From contig KB906725.1 in assembly GCA_000381565.1 (NCBI GenBank), positions 811,785 to 875,784 of the forward strand: a stretch of DNA of 64,000 nucleotides, read 5' to 3'. How positions within the stretch are numbered: the stretch's first letter is position 1; every line of letters begins with the position of its first letter. The notes under the pieces are model-generated. The model did not search any database and was not told the origin of the DNA. It saw only the letters and a list, made by a program, of their open reading frames with translations. Shown piece after piece: positions 27,866-36,556 of the stretch. A program made the position numbers and the translations under genes. This DNA is from Oxalobacteraceae bacterium AB_14 (GTDB lineage Bacteria; Pseudomonadota; Gammaproteobacteria; Burkholderiales; Burkholderiaceae_D).

Positions 27866-28699
27866 TCATTTCTGACAATTCACACAGTAGAACGTGGACC
27901 GTTGGCCCTGCTTGATCTGCCGTATCGGCGCCGCGCACACCTTGCAGGGAACACCTGCACGATCATAGACGAAATAAGTCTGCTGGAAATACCCGGATTG
28001 TCCGTTGACGCTAATAAAATCGCGCAAGGTGCTGCCGCCCTGGACAATGGCCTCGGCCAGGATCTCGCGCACGGCCTGGGCCAGCTTGTCGTAGCGCGCC
28101 AGGCTGATGCGTTTGGCCGGCGTCTTCGGGTTGATGCCGGCGCGGAACAAGCTTTCCGAAGCATAAATATTGCCGACTCCGACAACGATGTCGCCCGCCA
28201 GCAGCACCTGTTTGACGGGCGCGCTGCGCTGCCGGGTTTGATCGTACAGCAATTTGCCGCTGAAGCCGGCCTCCAGCGGTTCCACGCCCAGTTCGCGCAG
28301 CAGCGTGTGATGTTCCAGCAGGCCGTCGGCGGCGTCGTGCCACAGCACCGCGCCGAAGCGGCGCGGGTCCTTCATGCGCAGCACGCGCAGGCCGTCCGGG
28401 GTCGCGACCACGAGATCAAAATGATCATGTTTTTCCGGTTCGATATCGGACGGCATGATGCGCAGGTGGCCCGACATGCCGAGATGGATGATCAGCGTGC
28501 CATGGTCGAAGTGCAACAGCAGGTATTTGCCGCGGCGGCCGGTGCGCAGCACCTGGTGGCCGGCCAGCAGCTGCGGCAGTTGCGCCGGAAACGGCCAGCG
28601 CAAGCCTTCGCGGCGCAGCACCACCTGATGCACGGTGCGGCCCTCGATATGCGGCGCGACGCCGCGCCGGGTGACTTCAACTTCTGGTAATTCTGGCAT
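27866..28699 (-). CDS. mutM: Formamidopyrimidine-DNA glycosylase MutM (Fpg)
   Basis: Bifunctional glycosylase/AP lyase that excises 8-oxoguanine opposite C and other oxidised purines. The N-terminus MPELPEVEV supplies the catalytic Pro and Glu after Met removal. The C-terminal zinc finger has CKVC and CVNCQ cysteine pairs. It is 277 residues, the normal size. Upstream is a 161-bp palindromic element. The product works with MutY, whose gene lies 2 kb downstream on the same strand. Confidence 0.97.
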   Translation of the reverse strand: MPELPEVEVTRRGVAPHIEGRTVHQVVLRREGLRWPFPAQLPQLLAGHQVLRTGRRGKYLLLHFDHGTLIIHLGMSGHLRIMPSDIEPEKHDHFDLVVATPDGLRVLRMKDPRRFGAVLWHDAADGLLEHHTLLRELGVEPLEAGFSGKLLYDQTRQRSAPVKQVLLAGDIVVGVGNIYASESLFRAGINPKTPAKRISLARYDKLAQAVREILAEAIVQGGSTLRDFISVNGQSGYFQQTYFVYDRAGVPCKVCAAPIRQIKQGQRSTFYCVNCQK

Positions 28700-29003
28700 C
28701 TGGATGGCTAAGAGTCGAAATAATGAGCGGTGACACTCTGGCTGCGGCGGAATATTTGGTTACACTAGTGAACTGTAACGCCTAAATCGGAAGCGCTTGC
28801 CGCGCAGGCGACGCGCAGGGCGGCGTTGCAAATGCTCGCGATAGCTCGCTATCGCTGCGCTTTGCGCCTTGCCCTGCGCGCCGCCTGCGCGTCCTTCGCT
28901 CCCAATTTAAGCGCTACAGTCCACTATCAAAAGACGCAATCGGGGTGTTGCGCGTAGAATCCGATAGCCTCTGTACCTTTTGCCGACTTGCCAGGATCTT
29001 CCC
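28700..29003. other. Intergenic region mutM to TPR gene
   Basis: About 300 bases between two divergent genes. Most of it (28766-28926) is the palindromic repeat element described separately. The remaining flanks should hold the promoters of mutM and of the TPR lipoprotein; no convincing consensus promoter was found. Confidence 0.5.
28766..28926. repeat. 161-bp imperfect palindrome, MITE- or REPIN-like element
   Basis: The two halves are imperfect reverse complements over their whole length. Outer ends are TAGTG (28766) and CACTA (28926); arms include GCGCAGGCG, GCGCAGGGC and their complements; the centre is the perfect hairpin GCGATAGCTCGCTATCGC (28838-28855). It contains no reading frame. 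The symmetric structure suggests a non-autonomous mobile or palindromic repeat spread in the genome. Confidence 0.75.
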
Positions 29004-30785
29004 TTGAAAAACGCTTTCGCCATTGTAACCTTCTCCGCCTTGCTGTCCGCGTGCGCCGTCGCGCCGCAAAAAGAGCCGGAGTCCGCCGTTGCGGCGCCCG
29101 CCGACGCGGCGGCGGAGAACCCTGCGCCGCCCGCTGCCGCACCGGCGCCGGCCGAGGAGGCGTTGCCCAATGTCGAGCTGACCAGCGACATGCTGTTCCG
29201 CATCACCAAGGCCGAGCTGGAATTCAAGCAGGGGCAGTGGCAGGGCGCCTACATCACCCTGCTGGCGCTGGCCCAGCAGACGCGCGATCCGCGCCTGGCG
29301 CGCCGCGCCGCCGAGATGGCGCTGAGCGCCAAGCAGGGCCCGGAAGCGCTGTCGGCCATCCGCCTGTGGCGCAGCCTGGCGCCGGACTCGGACGAGGCCA
29401 CCCAATACTTCCTCGGCTTCGCCGTCGTCAACGACGACCTGGGCGAGGCGGAGCAGATCTTTGCCGCGCGCCTGAAGGCCGCGCCGGTGCAGACGCGGCC
29501 GCTGGCCATGTTCCAGATGCAGCAATTCCTGTTGCGCGCCAAGGACAAGCGCGCCGCCTACGCGCTGGAAGAGCGCGTGCTGGCGCCCTACAGCGGCACG
29601 CTGGAAAGCCACCTGATCCTGGCGCAGGGCGCCTTCGCGCTGGGCGACAACGAGCGCTCCCGCGCCCAGGCGGAACAGGCGCTGCGCATCAAGCCCGATT
29701 CCGAGCTGGCCGTCCTGACCATGGCGCAAGTGTCCGGCGACATCGACACCGCGCTGAAAGTGCTGTCCACTTTCCTGGACAGATATCCGAAGTCGCGTGA
29801 AGTGCGCGCCGCCTATGCCCGCATCCTGGCCGACGCCAAGCAGACCGGCCCCGCCCGCAAGGAATTCCTGACCCTGCTGAAAGAGCAGCCGGACAACCTG
29901 GCCACGCTGTACGCGCTGGGCGTGATGGCGATGCAGTCCAGCGACATGCCCAGCGCGGAGAAATACTTCAGCGATTTCGTCAAGGTGCTGGCCGACCATC
30001 CGAGCGACGAGCGCGACCCGTCCAAGGTGCTGATGATACTGGCGCAGATCGCCGAGCAGCGCAACGACTACGACGCCGCCTACAACTGGCTCGACAAGGT
30101 CGACGGCGCCGATGAAAAAATCTACCTGGCCGCGCGCATGAAGATGGCGCAGCTGACGGCCCGCAAGGGCAAGGTCGACGAGGCCCGCAAGCAGCTGGCC
30201 GAACTGAAGCCGACCGAGGCCGTCGACCAGGCGCAGGTCTTCCAGGCCGACGCCCAGATCCTGCGCGATGCCGGCGACAACCGCGCCGCCTACGTGGTGC
30301 TGGAAAACGCCGTCAAGCGCTATCCGGACAATCCCGACCTGCTGTACGACTTCGCGCTGATCGCCGAAAAGATGGGCCAGGTGGAGTTGATGGAAAAGAC
30401 GCTGCGCCAGGTGATGATCGCCGCGCCCGACAACCAGCACGCCTACAACGCGCTGGGCTACTCGCTGGCCGAGCGCAACGAGCGCCTGCCGGAAGCCTAT
30501 ACGCTGATCGACAAGGCCATGAAGATGGCGCCGGGCGATCCCTTCATCATGGACAGCATGGGCTGGGTGCAGTACCGCATGGGCAACCTGAACGAAGCGG
30601 AAGCCTTGCTGCGCCGCGCCTACGCCTTGCGCGGCGATCCCGAGATCGCCGTCCACCTGGGCGAGGTGCTGTTCGTCAAGGGCGACAAGACCGGCGCCCA
30701 GCAGATGTGGCAGGAAGCGCAAACCAAAGACCCGAAAAACGACGCGCTCAAAAGCACGCTCGCCCGTTTAAACCAAAGCCTGTAA
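29004..30785 (+). CDS. TPR-repeat lipoprotein
   Basis: A 593-residue tetratricopeptide protein, probably outer-membrane anchored. TTG at 29004 is chosen as start because AGGA (28993-28996) sits seven bases upstream and the product then begins MKNAFAIVTF with a lipobox LLSAC near residue 14; an earlier TTG at 28980 would blur the signal. A Pro/Ala linker follows, then many TPR units (for example GYSLAERNERLPEAYTLIDK and MGNLNEAEALLRRAY near the C-terminus). It lies 10 bp upstream of lolB, so a link with the lipoprotein-localisation or envelope assembly genes is plausible but unproven. Confidence 0.88.
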   Translation: MKNAFAIVTFSALLSACAVAPQKEPESAVAAPADAAAENPAPPAAAPAPAEEALPNVELTSDMLFRITKAELEFKQGQWQGAYITLLALAQQTRDPRLARRAAEMALSAKQGPEALSAIRLWRSLAPDSDEATQYFLGFAVVNDDLGEAEQIFAARLKAAPVQTRPLAMFQMQQFLLRAKDKRAAYALEERVLAPYSGTLESHLILAQGAFALGDNERSRAQAEQALRIKPDSELAVLTMAQVSGDIDTALKVLSTFLDRYPKSREVRAAYARILADAKQTGPARKEFLTLLKEQPDNLATLYALGVMAMQSSDMPSAEKYFSDFVKVLADHPSDERDPSKVLMILAQIAEQRNDYDAAYNWLDKVDGADEKIYLAARMKMAQLTARKGKVDEARKQLAELKPTEAVDQAQVFQADAQILRDAGDNRAAYVVLENAVKRYPDNPDLLYDFALIAEKMGQVELMEKTLRQVMIAAPDNQHAYNALGYSLAERNERLPEAYTLIDKAMKMAPGDPFIMDSMGWVQYRMGNLNEAEALLRRAYALRGDPEIAVHLGEVLFVKGDKTGAQQMWQEAQTKDPKNDALKSTLARLNQSL

Positions 30786-30795
30786 GCGATACCCG

Positions 30796-31434
30796 ATGAC
30801 CATCTTCAAGCTGCGCCGCCGCGCCCCCGCCGCCATGCTCGCCGCCGCGCTGGCCGCTGCGGTGCTGGCCGGCTGCGCCACCACCTCCGCACCGCGTTCG
30901 AGCGCCGTGGTCGCGCCGTACCGCGACAGCATCGAGCTCGGCGGCGGCATCGCCATCAACTACAGCAAGGACGGCAAGCGCGAATCGCTGAGCGGCAAGT
31001 TCAGCTGGCGGCAGAGCAAGGCCGCCACCGACGTCAGCATGATCTCGCCGACCGGCCAGATCGTCGCCGTCATCCATGTCGCGCCGGGATCGGCCACGCT
31101 CACGCAGAGCGGCAAGGCGCCGCGCACCGCGCCCGACCTCGACAGCCTGACCGCGCAGACGCTGGGCTGGACGCTGCCGGTCTCCGGCCTGCGCGACTGG
31201 CTGCAAGGCTATGCCACCGACGCCAGCGGCAAGCGCTTCGTCGCCTCGCCGGCCAACGACAGCGTGATCACCCGCGACGGCTGGAAAGTCGAATACGTCA
31301 CATGGCAAGAGCCCTTGCAAGGCAGCGGCGCGGCCCCTGTATCGCAACCGAAACGCATCGACCTCACGCGCCTCGGCGCGGGGCAGGTCGATGACATGGC
31401 GATCCGCATCGCGATCCGCCCGAACGCAGAATAA
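30796..31434 (+). CDS. lolB: Outer-membrane lipoprotein receptor LolB
   Basis: Receives lipoproteins from the LolA chaperone and inserts them into the outer membrane. The signal ends at the lipobox LAGC (C about 27). The LolB-fold beta barrel has the family segments GKFSWRQSK and the loop around PVSGLRDWLQG. It is 212 residues, the normal size. It is the second gene of a probable TPR-lolB-ispE operon (10-bp and 8-bp gaps), and the lolB-ispE-tRNA-prs order is typical for proteobacteria. Confidence 0.94.
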   Translation: MTIFKLRRRAPAAMLAAALAAAVLAGCATTSAPRSSAVVAPYRDSIELGGGIAINYSKDGKRESLSGKFSWRQSKAATDVSMISPTGQIVAVIHVAPGSATLTQSGKAPRTAPDLDSLTAQTLGWTLPVSGLRDWLQGYATDASGKRFVASPANDSVITRDGWKVEYVTWQEPLQGSGAAPVSQPKRIDLTRLGAGQVDDMAIRIAIRPNAE

Positions 31435-31442
31435 GAAGTTCC

Positions 31443-32321
31443 ATGACCAGTCTGAAGAATTGCCCGGCTCCGGCCAAGCTTAACCTGTTCCTGCACGTGA
31501 ACGGCCGCCGCGCCGACGGCTACCATTTGCTGCAAACCGTGTTCCAGTTGATCGACCACGGCGACACGCTGCATTTCGCGCTGCGCGACGACCACCAGAT
31601 CCGCCGCGTGACCGAGCTGCCCGGCGTGCCGGAAGAGAGCGACCTGATCATACGCGCCGCGCGGCTGCTGCAGGCCGAGGTGCTGCGCCGCCAGGGCGCG
31701 CTGCCGGCCGGCGTCGACATCGCCATCGACAAGATCCTGCCCATGGGCGGCGGCCTGGGCGGCGGCTCGTCCGACGCGGCCACCACGCTGATGGCGTTGA
31801 ACCATTTGTGGCGGGCCGGTCTAAGCAAGCAAGAGTTGATGGCGCTGGGCCTGCCGCTGGGCGCGGACATCCCTTTTTTCATCTTCGGCCAGACCGCCTT
31901 TGCCGAAGGCGTGGGGGAGGCGATGCGGCCGGTCAAAGCGCCGGATTGCTGGTATGTCGTCATCGAACCGGGCGTCGCGGTGCCGACGGCTGCAATTTTT
32001 TGCTCAGAACATTTGACAAGGGATACTCCGGTCGTCATAATAACGGACTTTTCCAGCCACCTCGAAAATCGAATCGGTTTAAAAGGGTTTGGAAAGAACG
32101 ACTTGCAGCAAGTAGCAACGCAGTTATTCCCGCCGGTGGCAGAGGCGATAGAATGGCTCGGCGCTTACGGTGACGCCAGGATGACTGGCTCCGGTGCTTG
32201 TGTGTTCAGTGCGGTAGCAACCGAGAACGAAGCGGATGCGGTGCTTGCAAAAGTGCCGGCGAAGTGGAAAGCCTGGAAAGCCAAAGCGCTGGATCGCCAC
32301 CCGATCATCGAAAAGTTGTGA
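31443..32321 (+). CDS. ispE: 4-diphosphocytidyl-2-C-methyl-D-erythritol kinase IspE
   Basis: GHMP kinase that phosphorylates CDP-methylerythritol in the MEP isoprenoid pathway. The N-terminal PAPAKLNLFLHV motif and the ATP loop PMGGGLGGGSSDAA (about 101-114) are both present. It is 292 residues, normal. The 3' third (from about 31985) is distinctly richer in AT than the first part, although the protein reads as IspE to its end (MTGSGACVF motif intact). The tRNA-Gln gene follows under its own promoter. Confidence 0.96.
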   Translation: MTSLKNCPAPAKLNLFLHVNGRRADGYHLLQTVFQLIDHGDTLHFALRDDHQIRRVTELPGVPEESDLIIRAARLLQAEVLRRQGALPAGVDIAIDKILPMGGGLGGGSSDAATTLMALNHLWRAGLSKQELMALGLPLGADIPFFIFGQTAFAEGVGEAMRPVKAPDCWYVVIEPGVAVPTAAIFCSEHLTRDTPVVIITDFSSHLENRIGLKGFGKNDLQQVATQLFPPVAEAIEWLGAYGDARMTGSGACVFSAVATENEADAVLAKVPAKWKAWKAKALDRHPIIEKL

Positions 32322-32335
32322 GGCGGTAAAAAAAT

Positions 32336-32364
32336 TTGGCTTAGCGTGAAAATGGCTGTAAAAT
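32336..32364 (+). promoter_or_regulatory. Sigma-70 type promoter of tRNA-Gln
   Basis: TTGGCT (32336-32341) and TAAAAT (32359-32364) are 17 bp apart, giving a transcription start about 27 bases before the mature tRNA. It probably serves tRNA-Gln and perhaps prs. Confidence 0.7.
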
Positions 32365-32397
32365 ACCGGCCATGTAACGACAAGCAGTCAGTTGCGT

Positions 32398-32474
32398 AGG
32401 GGAATCGCCAAGCTGGTTAAGGCACTGGATTTTGATTCCAGCATACCAAGGTTCGAATCCTTGTTCCCCTGCCA
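32398..32474 (+). tRNA. tRNA-Gln (anticodon TTG)
   Basis: A 77-base cloverleaf. The acceptor AGGGGAA pairs with TTCCCCT; the anticodon arm CTGGA/TCCAG holds the loop TTTTGAT, so the anticodon is TTG (reads CAA); the T loop is TTCGAAT in a CAAGG/CCTTG stem. The discriminator is G and the CCA end is encoded. Its place between ispE and prs is conserved in beta- and gammaproteobacteria. Confidence 0.97.
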
Positions 32475-32637
32475 TTCGTTTGTATCTGGACCCGTCGAGG
32501 CGTAGCTTGTCTCCGGCCAGGTAGGGCAAAGATGGCGTCGCCCCAGCGCGAACCATACACCAAGTTCTAAGTACAGCGCCTGGCGGCTTACGCTGGCGAC
32601 TTTTCAAAAATTTCATCGACTATCTCTGGGACTCCCA

Positions 32638-33588
32638 ATGGCTTTCGAAAACCTGATGGTTTTTACCGGCAACGCTAATCCTGCATTGGCAGAAGGAGTC
32701 GCTAAAAATCTCGGCATCCCTCTCGGCAAGGCAAACGTTTCGAAATTCTCGGACGGCGAAGTGATGGTTGAGATTAACGAAAACGTGCGCGGTAAAGACG
32801 TCTTCGTTCTGCAATCGACTTGTGCCCCGACCAACGACAGCCTGATGGAGTTGATCCTGATGGTTGACGCCCTGAAACGCGCGTCCGCTGGCCGTATCAC
32901 CGCAGCGATTCCTTACTTCGGCTATGCCCGTCAAGACCGCCGCCCGCGTTCGGCGCGCGTTGCGATCTCGGCCAAAGTGGTCGCGAACATGCTGGAAGAA
33001 GCGGGCGTCGAGCGCGTCCTGATCATGGATCTGCACGCAGACCAGATCCAGGGCTTCTTCGACATCCCGGTGGACAATATTTACGCTTCGCCTATTCTGC
33101 TGGGCGACCTGCAGAAGAAGAACTACCAGGACTTGCTGGTGGTGTCGCCGGACGTCGGCGGCGTGGTACGTGCGCGCGCCCTGGCGAAACGCCTGGGCTG
33201 CGACCTGGCCATCATCGACAAGCGTCGTCCCAAGGCCAACGTGTCCGAAGTGATGAACATCATCGGCGAAGTCGAAGGCCGCAACTGCGTGATCATGGAT
33301 GACATGGTCGACACCGCGGGTACCCTGGTCAAGGCTGCCGAAGTGCTGAAAGAGCGCGGCGCCAAGAAAGTCATCGCGTATTGCACCCACCCAGTGCTGT
33401 CCGGCCCGGCAATCGAGCGCATCACCAATTCGTCGCTGGACGAGCTGGTCGTGACCGACACGATACCGCTGTCCGACGCGGCCAAGGCTTGCGGCAAGAT
33501 CCGCCAGCTGACCTGCGCACCGCTGCTGGCCGAGACGTTCAAACGCATCATCAAGGGCGATTCCGTGATCTCCCTGTTTATCGACTAA
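32638..33588 (+). CDS. prs: Ribose-phosphate pyrophosphokinase
   Basis: Makes PRPP from ribose-5-phosphate and ATP for purine, pyrimidine, His, Trp and NAD synthesis. The 316-residue protein shows the flexible loop RQDRRPRSARV, the DLHADQIQGFF segment and the PRPP loop DDMVDTAGTL. Its codon use is that of a highly expressed gene. It follows tRNA-Gln, and a terminator hairpin follows its stop before rplY. Confidence 0.98.
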   Translation: MAFENLMVFTGNANPALAEGVAKNLGIPLGKANVSKFSDGEVMVEINENVRGKDVFVLQSTCAPTNDSLMELILMVDALKRASAGRITAAIPYFGYARQDRRPRSARVAISAKVVANMLEEAGVERVLIMDLHADQIQGFFDIPVDNIYASPILLGDLQKKNYQDLLVVSPDVGGVVRARALAKRLGCDLAIIDKRRPKANVSEVMNIIGEVEGRNCVIMDDMVDTAGTLVKAAEVLKERGAKKVIAYCTHPVLSGPAIERITNSSLDELVVTDTIPLSDAAKACGKIRQLTCAPLLAETFKRIIKGDSVISLFID

Positions 33589-33615
33589 AGATAAACGGTT
33601 TAGCCGGTTTTTCAT

Positions 33616-33655
33616 GGCGCGACAGGCGAGAAATGCTTGTCGCGCCTTTGCTTTT
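33616..33655 (+). terminator. Rho-independent terminator after prs
   Basis: GGCGCGACA (33616-33624) pairs with TGTCGCGCC (33638-33646), followed by TTTGCTTTT. It may attenuate read-through into rplY. Confidence 0.75.
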
Positions 33656-33752
33656 CCCAGTTTCATGAGCGCCATGCGCTCATTTTCGAAGCACCCTGGT
33701 CGCGGGGGCTTCATAACACGGGGCGCGAGCCCTGTTATTTTTGGAGTTACAC

Positions 33753-34385
33753 ATGAAAGTTGTTGCATTCAAACGCGAATTGCAAGGTTCCGGAGCGAGC
33801 CGCCGCCTGCGCAATTCGGGCCAAACCCCTGGCATCATCTACGGCGGTACCGAAGCGCCAGTGACCATCTCGCTGGATCACAACGCGCTGTACCACGCGC
33901 TGAAAAAAGAAGCCTTCCACTCGTCGATCCTGGATCTGGAAATCGACGGCGTCACCCAGCAAGTTCTGCTGCGCGACTTCCAAGTCCACGCGTTCAAGCA
34001 ACTGGTTCTGCACGCTGACTTCCAGCGCGTTGATGCAAACGCCAAAGTGCACATGAAAGTGGCTCTGCACTTCGCTAACGCCGACGTGTCCCCGGCAGTC
34101 AAGCTGCACGGCGCCACCATCAGCCACGTCGCCAACGAAATCGAAGTGACGTGCCTGCCAAAAGACCTGCCAGAGTTCATCACCGTTGACCTGTCGAACA
34201 TCGACGTTGGTCACTCGCTGCACATCGCCGACCTGGTCCTGCCAGCCGGCGTGACCGCAGTCACCCACGGTTCGAACCTGACCATCGCTACCGCTTCGGT
34301 ACCTGCCGGTCACGTAGCTGCTGAAGCCGCTGCTGCTGAAGCCCCAGCTGCTGACGCCAAGCCAGCCGCCAAGGCCAAGAAGTAA
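33753..34385 (+). CDS. rplY: 50S ribosomal protein L25 (general stress protein Ctc family)
   Basis: Binds 5S rRNA in the large subunit. At 210 residues it is the long, two-domain form: an N-terminal L25 domain (about 1-95) and a C-terminal TL5/Ctc beta domain, ending in an Ala/Lys-rich tail (AAEAAAAEAPAADAKPAAKA). The ATG at 33753 follows GGAG; a start 12 bases upstream is not needed. Codon use indicates high expression. It sits in the conserved prs-rplY-pth order, with a strong terminator after it. Confidence 0.97.
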   Translation: MKVVAFKRELQGSGASRRLRNSGQTPGIIYGGTEAPVTISLDHNALYHALKKEAFHSSILDLEIDGVTQQVLLRDFQVHAFKQLVLHADFQRVDANAKVHMKVALHFANADVSPAVKLHGATISHVANEIEVTCLPKDLPEFITVDLSNIDVGHSLHIADLVLPAGVTAVTHGSNLTIATASVPAGHVAAEAAAAEAPAADAKPAAKAKK

Positions 34386-34420
34386 TCACAGACGCCGCCT
34401 CCGGGCGGTTGCAGGAGGAG

Positions 34421-34453
34421 AGCCCGCCGGCCTGTGCCAAGCGGGCTTTTTTT
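34421..34453 (+). terminator. Rho-independent terminator after rplY
   Basis: AGCCCGC (34421-34427) pairs with GCGGGCT (34441-34447), followed by a run of T. Confidence 0.85.
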
Positions 34454-34527
34454 ATGCTTGAGCGTTGACCCCATGTGGCCGCAGTGCGGGTTTGCGCGAT
34501 AATCACGTTTATTTGACTGAGCATCTC

Positions 34528-35109
34528 ATGTCCATACGTCTCATCGTCGGCCTCGGCAATCCCGGCCCCGAATACGAACAAACCCGTCACAACGCCGGCT
34601 TCTGGCTGGTGGACAATCTCGCCAACGACATCGGCGCCCGCCTGCAGCGCGAGACCAAGTACAACGCGCTGATGGCCAAGGGCGCGGTCGCCGGCCAGGA
34701 AGTCTATCTGCTGGAGCCGCAGACGTATATGAACCGCTCCGGCCAGTCGGTCGGCGGCCTGTGCCGCTTCTTCAAGATCCTGCCGGACGAAGTGCTGGTC
34801 GTGCACGACGAGCTGGACCTGATGCCCGGCGCCGCGCGCCTGAAAAAAGGCGGTTCCTCGGGCGGCCACAACGGCCTGAAGGACATCACCGCCGCGCTCG
34901 GCACGCAGGATTACTGGCGGCTGCGCCTGGGCATCGGCCATCCGCGCACGCTCAGCCTGGCGCAGCAGGTGGCCGATTTCGTGCTGCACCGTCCGCGCCG
35001 CGAAGACCAGGAGCTGATCGAGCAGGCGATCGACAAGTCGCTGCTGGTGATGCCGCTCATCGTCGAAGGCAAGTTCGACGCCGCCACGATGAAGTTGCAT
35101 ACGGCCTGA
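34528..35109 (+). CDS. pth: Peptidyl-tRNA hydrolase
   Basis: Recycles peptidyl-tRNA released from stalled ribosomes. The catalytic histidine H21 lies in TRHNAGFW and N11 in GLGNPGPEY; the downstream loops KGGSSGGHNGLKDI and GIGHP are also family features. Start at 34528 gives the standard 193 residues; the 21-codon upstream extension has no family similarity. In relatives ychF is often the next gene, but here it is about 15 kb away. A long hairpin lies just after the stop. Confidence 0.97.
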   Translation: MSIRLIVGLGNPGPEYEQTRHNAGFWLVDNLANDIGARLQRETKYNALMAKGAVAGQEVYLLEPQTYMNRSGQSVGGLCRFFKILPDEVLVVHDELDLMPGAARLKKGGSSGGHNGLKDITAALGTQDYWRLRLGIGHPRTLSLAQQVADFVLHRPRREDQELIEQAIDKSLLVMPLIVEGKFDAATMKLHTA

Positions 35110-35136
35110 TCCGCCGGTGGTATGCTGGTCCAACTG

Positions 35137-35224
35137 CGGGGGGCAAGTCTGACATTCGGACACGGTCTCTGCCGTAGACTCTGCTACGGCAGAGACCGTG
35201 TCCGAATGTCAGACTTGACCCCCG
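35137..35224. repeat. 88-bp near-perfect hairpin repeat
   Basis: Arms 35144-35177 and 35184-35217 are perfect 34-bp reverse complements around a 6-base loop; with one mismatch the pairing extends to 35137-35224. The unit reads GACATTCGGACACGGTCTC then TGCCGTAG. It has no T-run. The element could act as a terminator for pth, but its length and symmetry fit a repeated palindromic unit better. Confidence 0.75.
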
Positions 35225-35245
35225 GGTTAACCAAGGAAACCACCG

Positions 35246-36556
35246 ATGAAGCTGCTCCCGCTTGCCGCATTATTGATCGTCCACGCCGCCCAAGCCCAGA
35301 CTCCGGACGCCTCCGCCGTCGCCAGCCAGATCAACGGCATGTATCCCAAGCTCGACGCGATCTACAAGGATCTGCACGCCCATCCCGAAATCGCCTTCCA
35401 GGAAGAACGCACGGCCGCCAGGCTGGCCGCCGAGATGCGCGCGATCGGCTTCGAGGTGACGGAAAAGGTCGGCAAGACCGGCGTGGTGGCCATCTACAAG
35501 AACGGCGCCGGCCCGACCGTGCTGGTGCGCACCGAGCTCGACGGCCTGCCGATGGAGGAGAAATCCGGCTATGCCTATTCCAGCAAGGCGCACGCGCTGC
35601 TGGACGGCAAGGACACGATGGTGGCCCACAGCTGCGGCCACGACGTCCACATGACTGCCTGGCTGGGCGCGGCGCGCGCGCTGGTGGCGCTGAAGTCGCA
35701 GTGGAAGGGCACCTTGATGTTCATCGGCCAGCCGGCCGAGGAAACCGTCAGCGGCGCCAGGGCCATGCTGGACGACGGCCTGTTCAAGCGCTTCCCGAAA
35801 CCGGACTACGCCTTCGCGCTGCACAGCTGGCCGCTGGCCTACGGCACCATCGGCTACAACAGCGGGCCGGTGTCGTCGAACTCGGACGCCATCGAGATCA
35901 CCTTCAAGGGCCGCGGCGGCCACGGCTCGGCGCCGGACAAGGCGCTCGACCCGATCACCATCGCCGCCCGCTTCGTGGTCGATGTGCAGACCGTCGTCAG
36001 CCGCGAGAAAGACCCCAAGGAATTCGGCGTCGTCACCATCGGCGCGATCAACGGCGGCACGGTCGGCAACATCATCCCCGACAGTGTGCGGGTGCGCGGC
36101 ACGATACGCTCATACAGCCCGGAAGTACGGGCGAAACTGCTGGCCGGCGTGCGCCGCGTCGCCAACGCCTCGGCCGCGATGGCCGACGCGCCGGCGCCCG
36201 ATGTCGAGCTGATCACCGGCGGCGCCGCCATCGACAACAGCGACGCGCTGGTCAAGCGCACCGAGGGCGTGTTGAAGCAAGCCTTCGGCGACGCCAACGT
36301 CGCGCGCATGCCGGCGATGACGGCCAGCGAAGACTTCTCGGCCTACGTCAACGAGGGCGTGCCGGGCATGTTCTTCTTCACCGGCGTCTACGATCCGAAG
36401 GCGGTGGCCGAGGCGGCCAGGCCGGGCGGCAAGCCGATCGCCTTCAACCATTCGCCGTACTACGCGCCGGTGCCGGAGCCGTCGATCAAGACCGCCGCCC
36501 AGGCGATGACCCTGGCCGTCATGAACGTGATGGGCGCAGCAGGCGCCAAACCATAA
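35246..36556 (+). CDS. M20-family amidohydrolase (exported)
   Basis: Zinc/manganese-dependent amidohydrolase of the M20D (aminoacylase/hippurate hydrolase-like) group. A signal peptide (MKLLPLAALLIVHAAQAQ) directs it to the periplasm, unlike most cytosolic relatives. Metal ligands are visible in HSCGHDVHM, in PAEETVSGA and in the late NHSPYYAPV. The substrate is not predictable; N-acyl or indole-amino acid conjugates are typical for the family. AAGGAAA precedes the ATG. It is 436 residues. Its last 38 bases overlap the 3' end of the convergent DUF3999 gene. Confidence 0.9.
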   Translation: MKLLPLAALLIVHAAQAQTPDASAVASQINGMYPKLDAIYKDLHAHPEIAFQEERTAARLAAEMRAIGFEVTEKVGKTGVVAIYKNGAGPTVLVRTELDGLPMEEKSGYAYSSKAHALLDGKDTMVAHSCGHDVHMTAWLGAARALVALKSQWKGTLMFIGQPAEETVSGARAMLDDGLFKRFPKPDYAFALHSWPLAYGTIGYNSGPVSSNSDAIEITFKGRGGHGSAPDKALDPITIAARFVVDVQTVVSREKDPKEFGVVTIGAINGGTVGNIIPDSVRVRGTIRSYSPEVRAKLLAGVRRVANASAAMADAPAPDVELITGGAAIDNSDALVKRTEGVLKQAFGDANVARMPAMTASEDFSAYVNEGVPGMFFFTGVYDPKAVAEAARPGGKPIAFNHSPYYAPVPEPSIKTAAQAMTLAVMNVMGAAGAKP

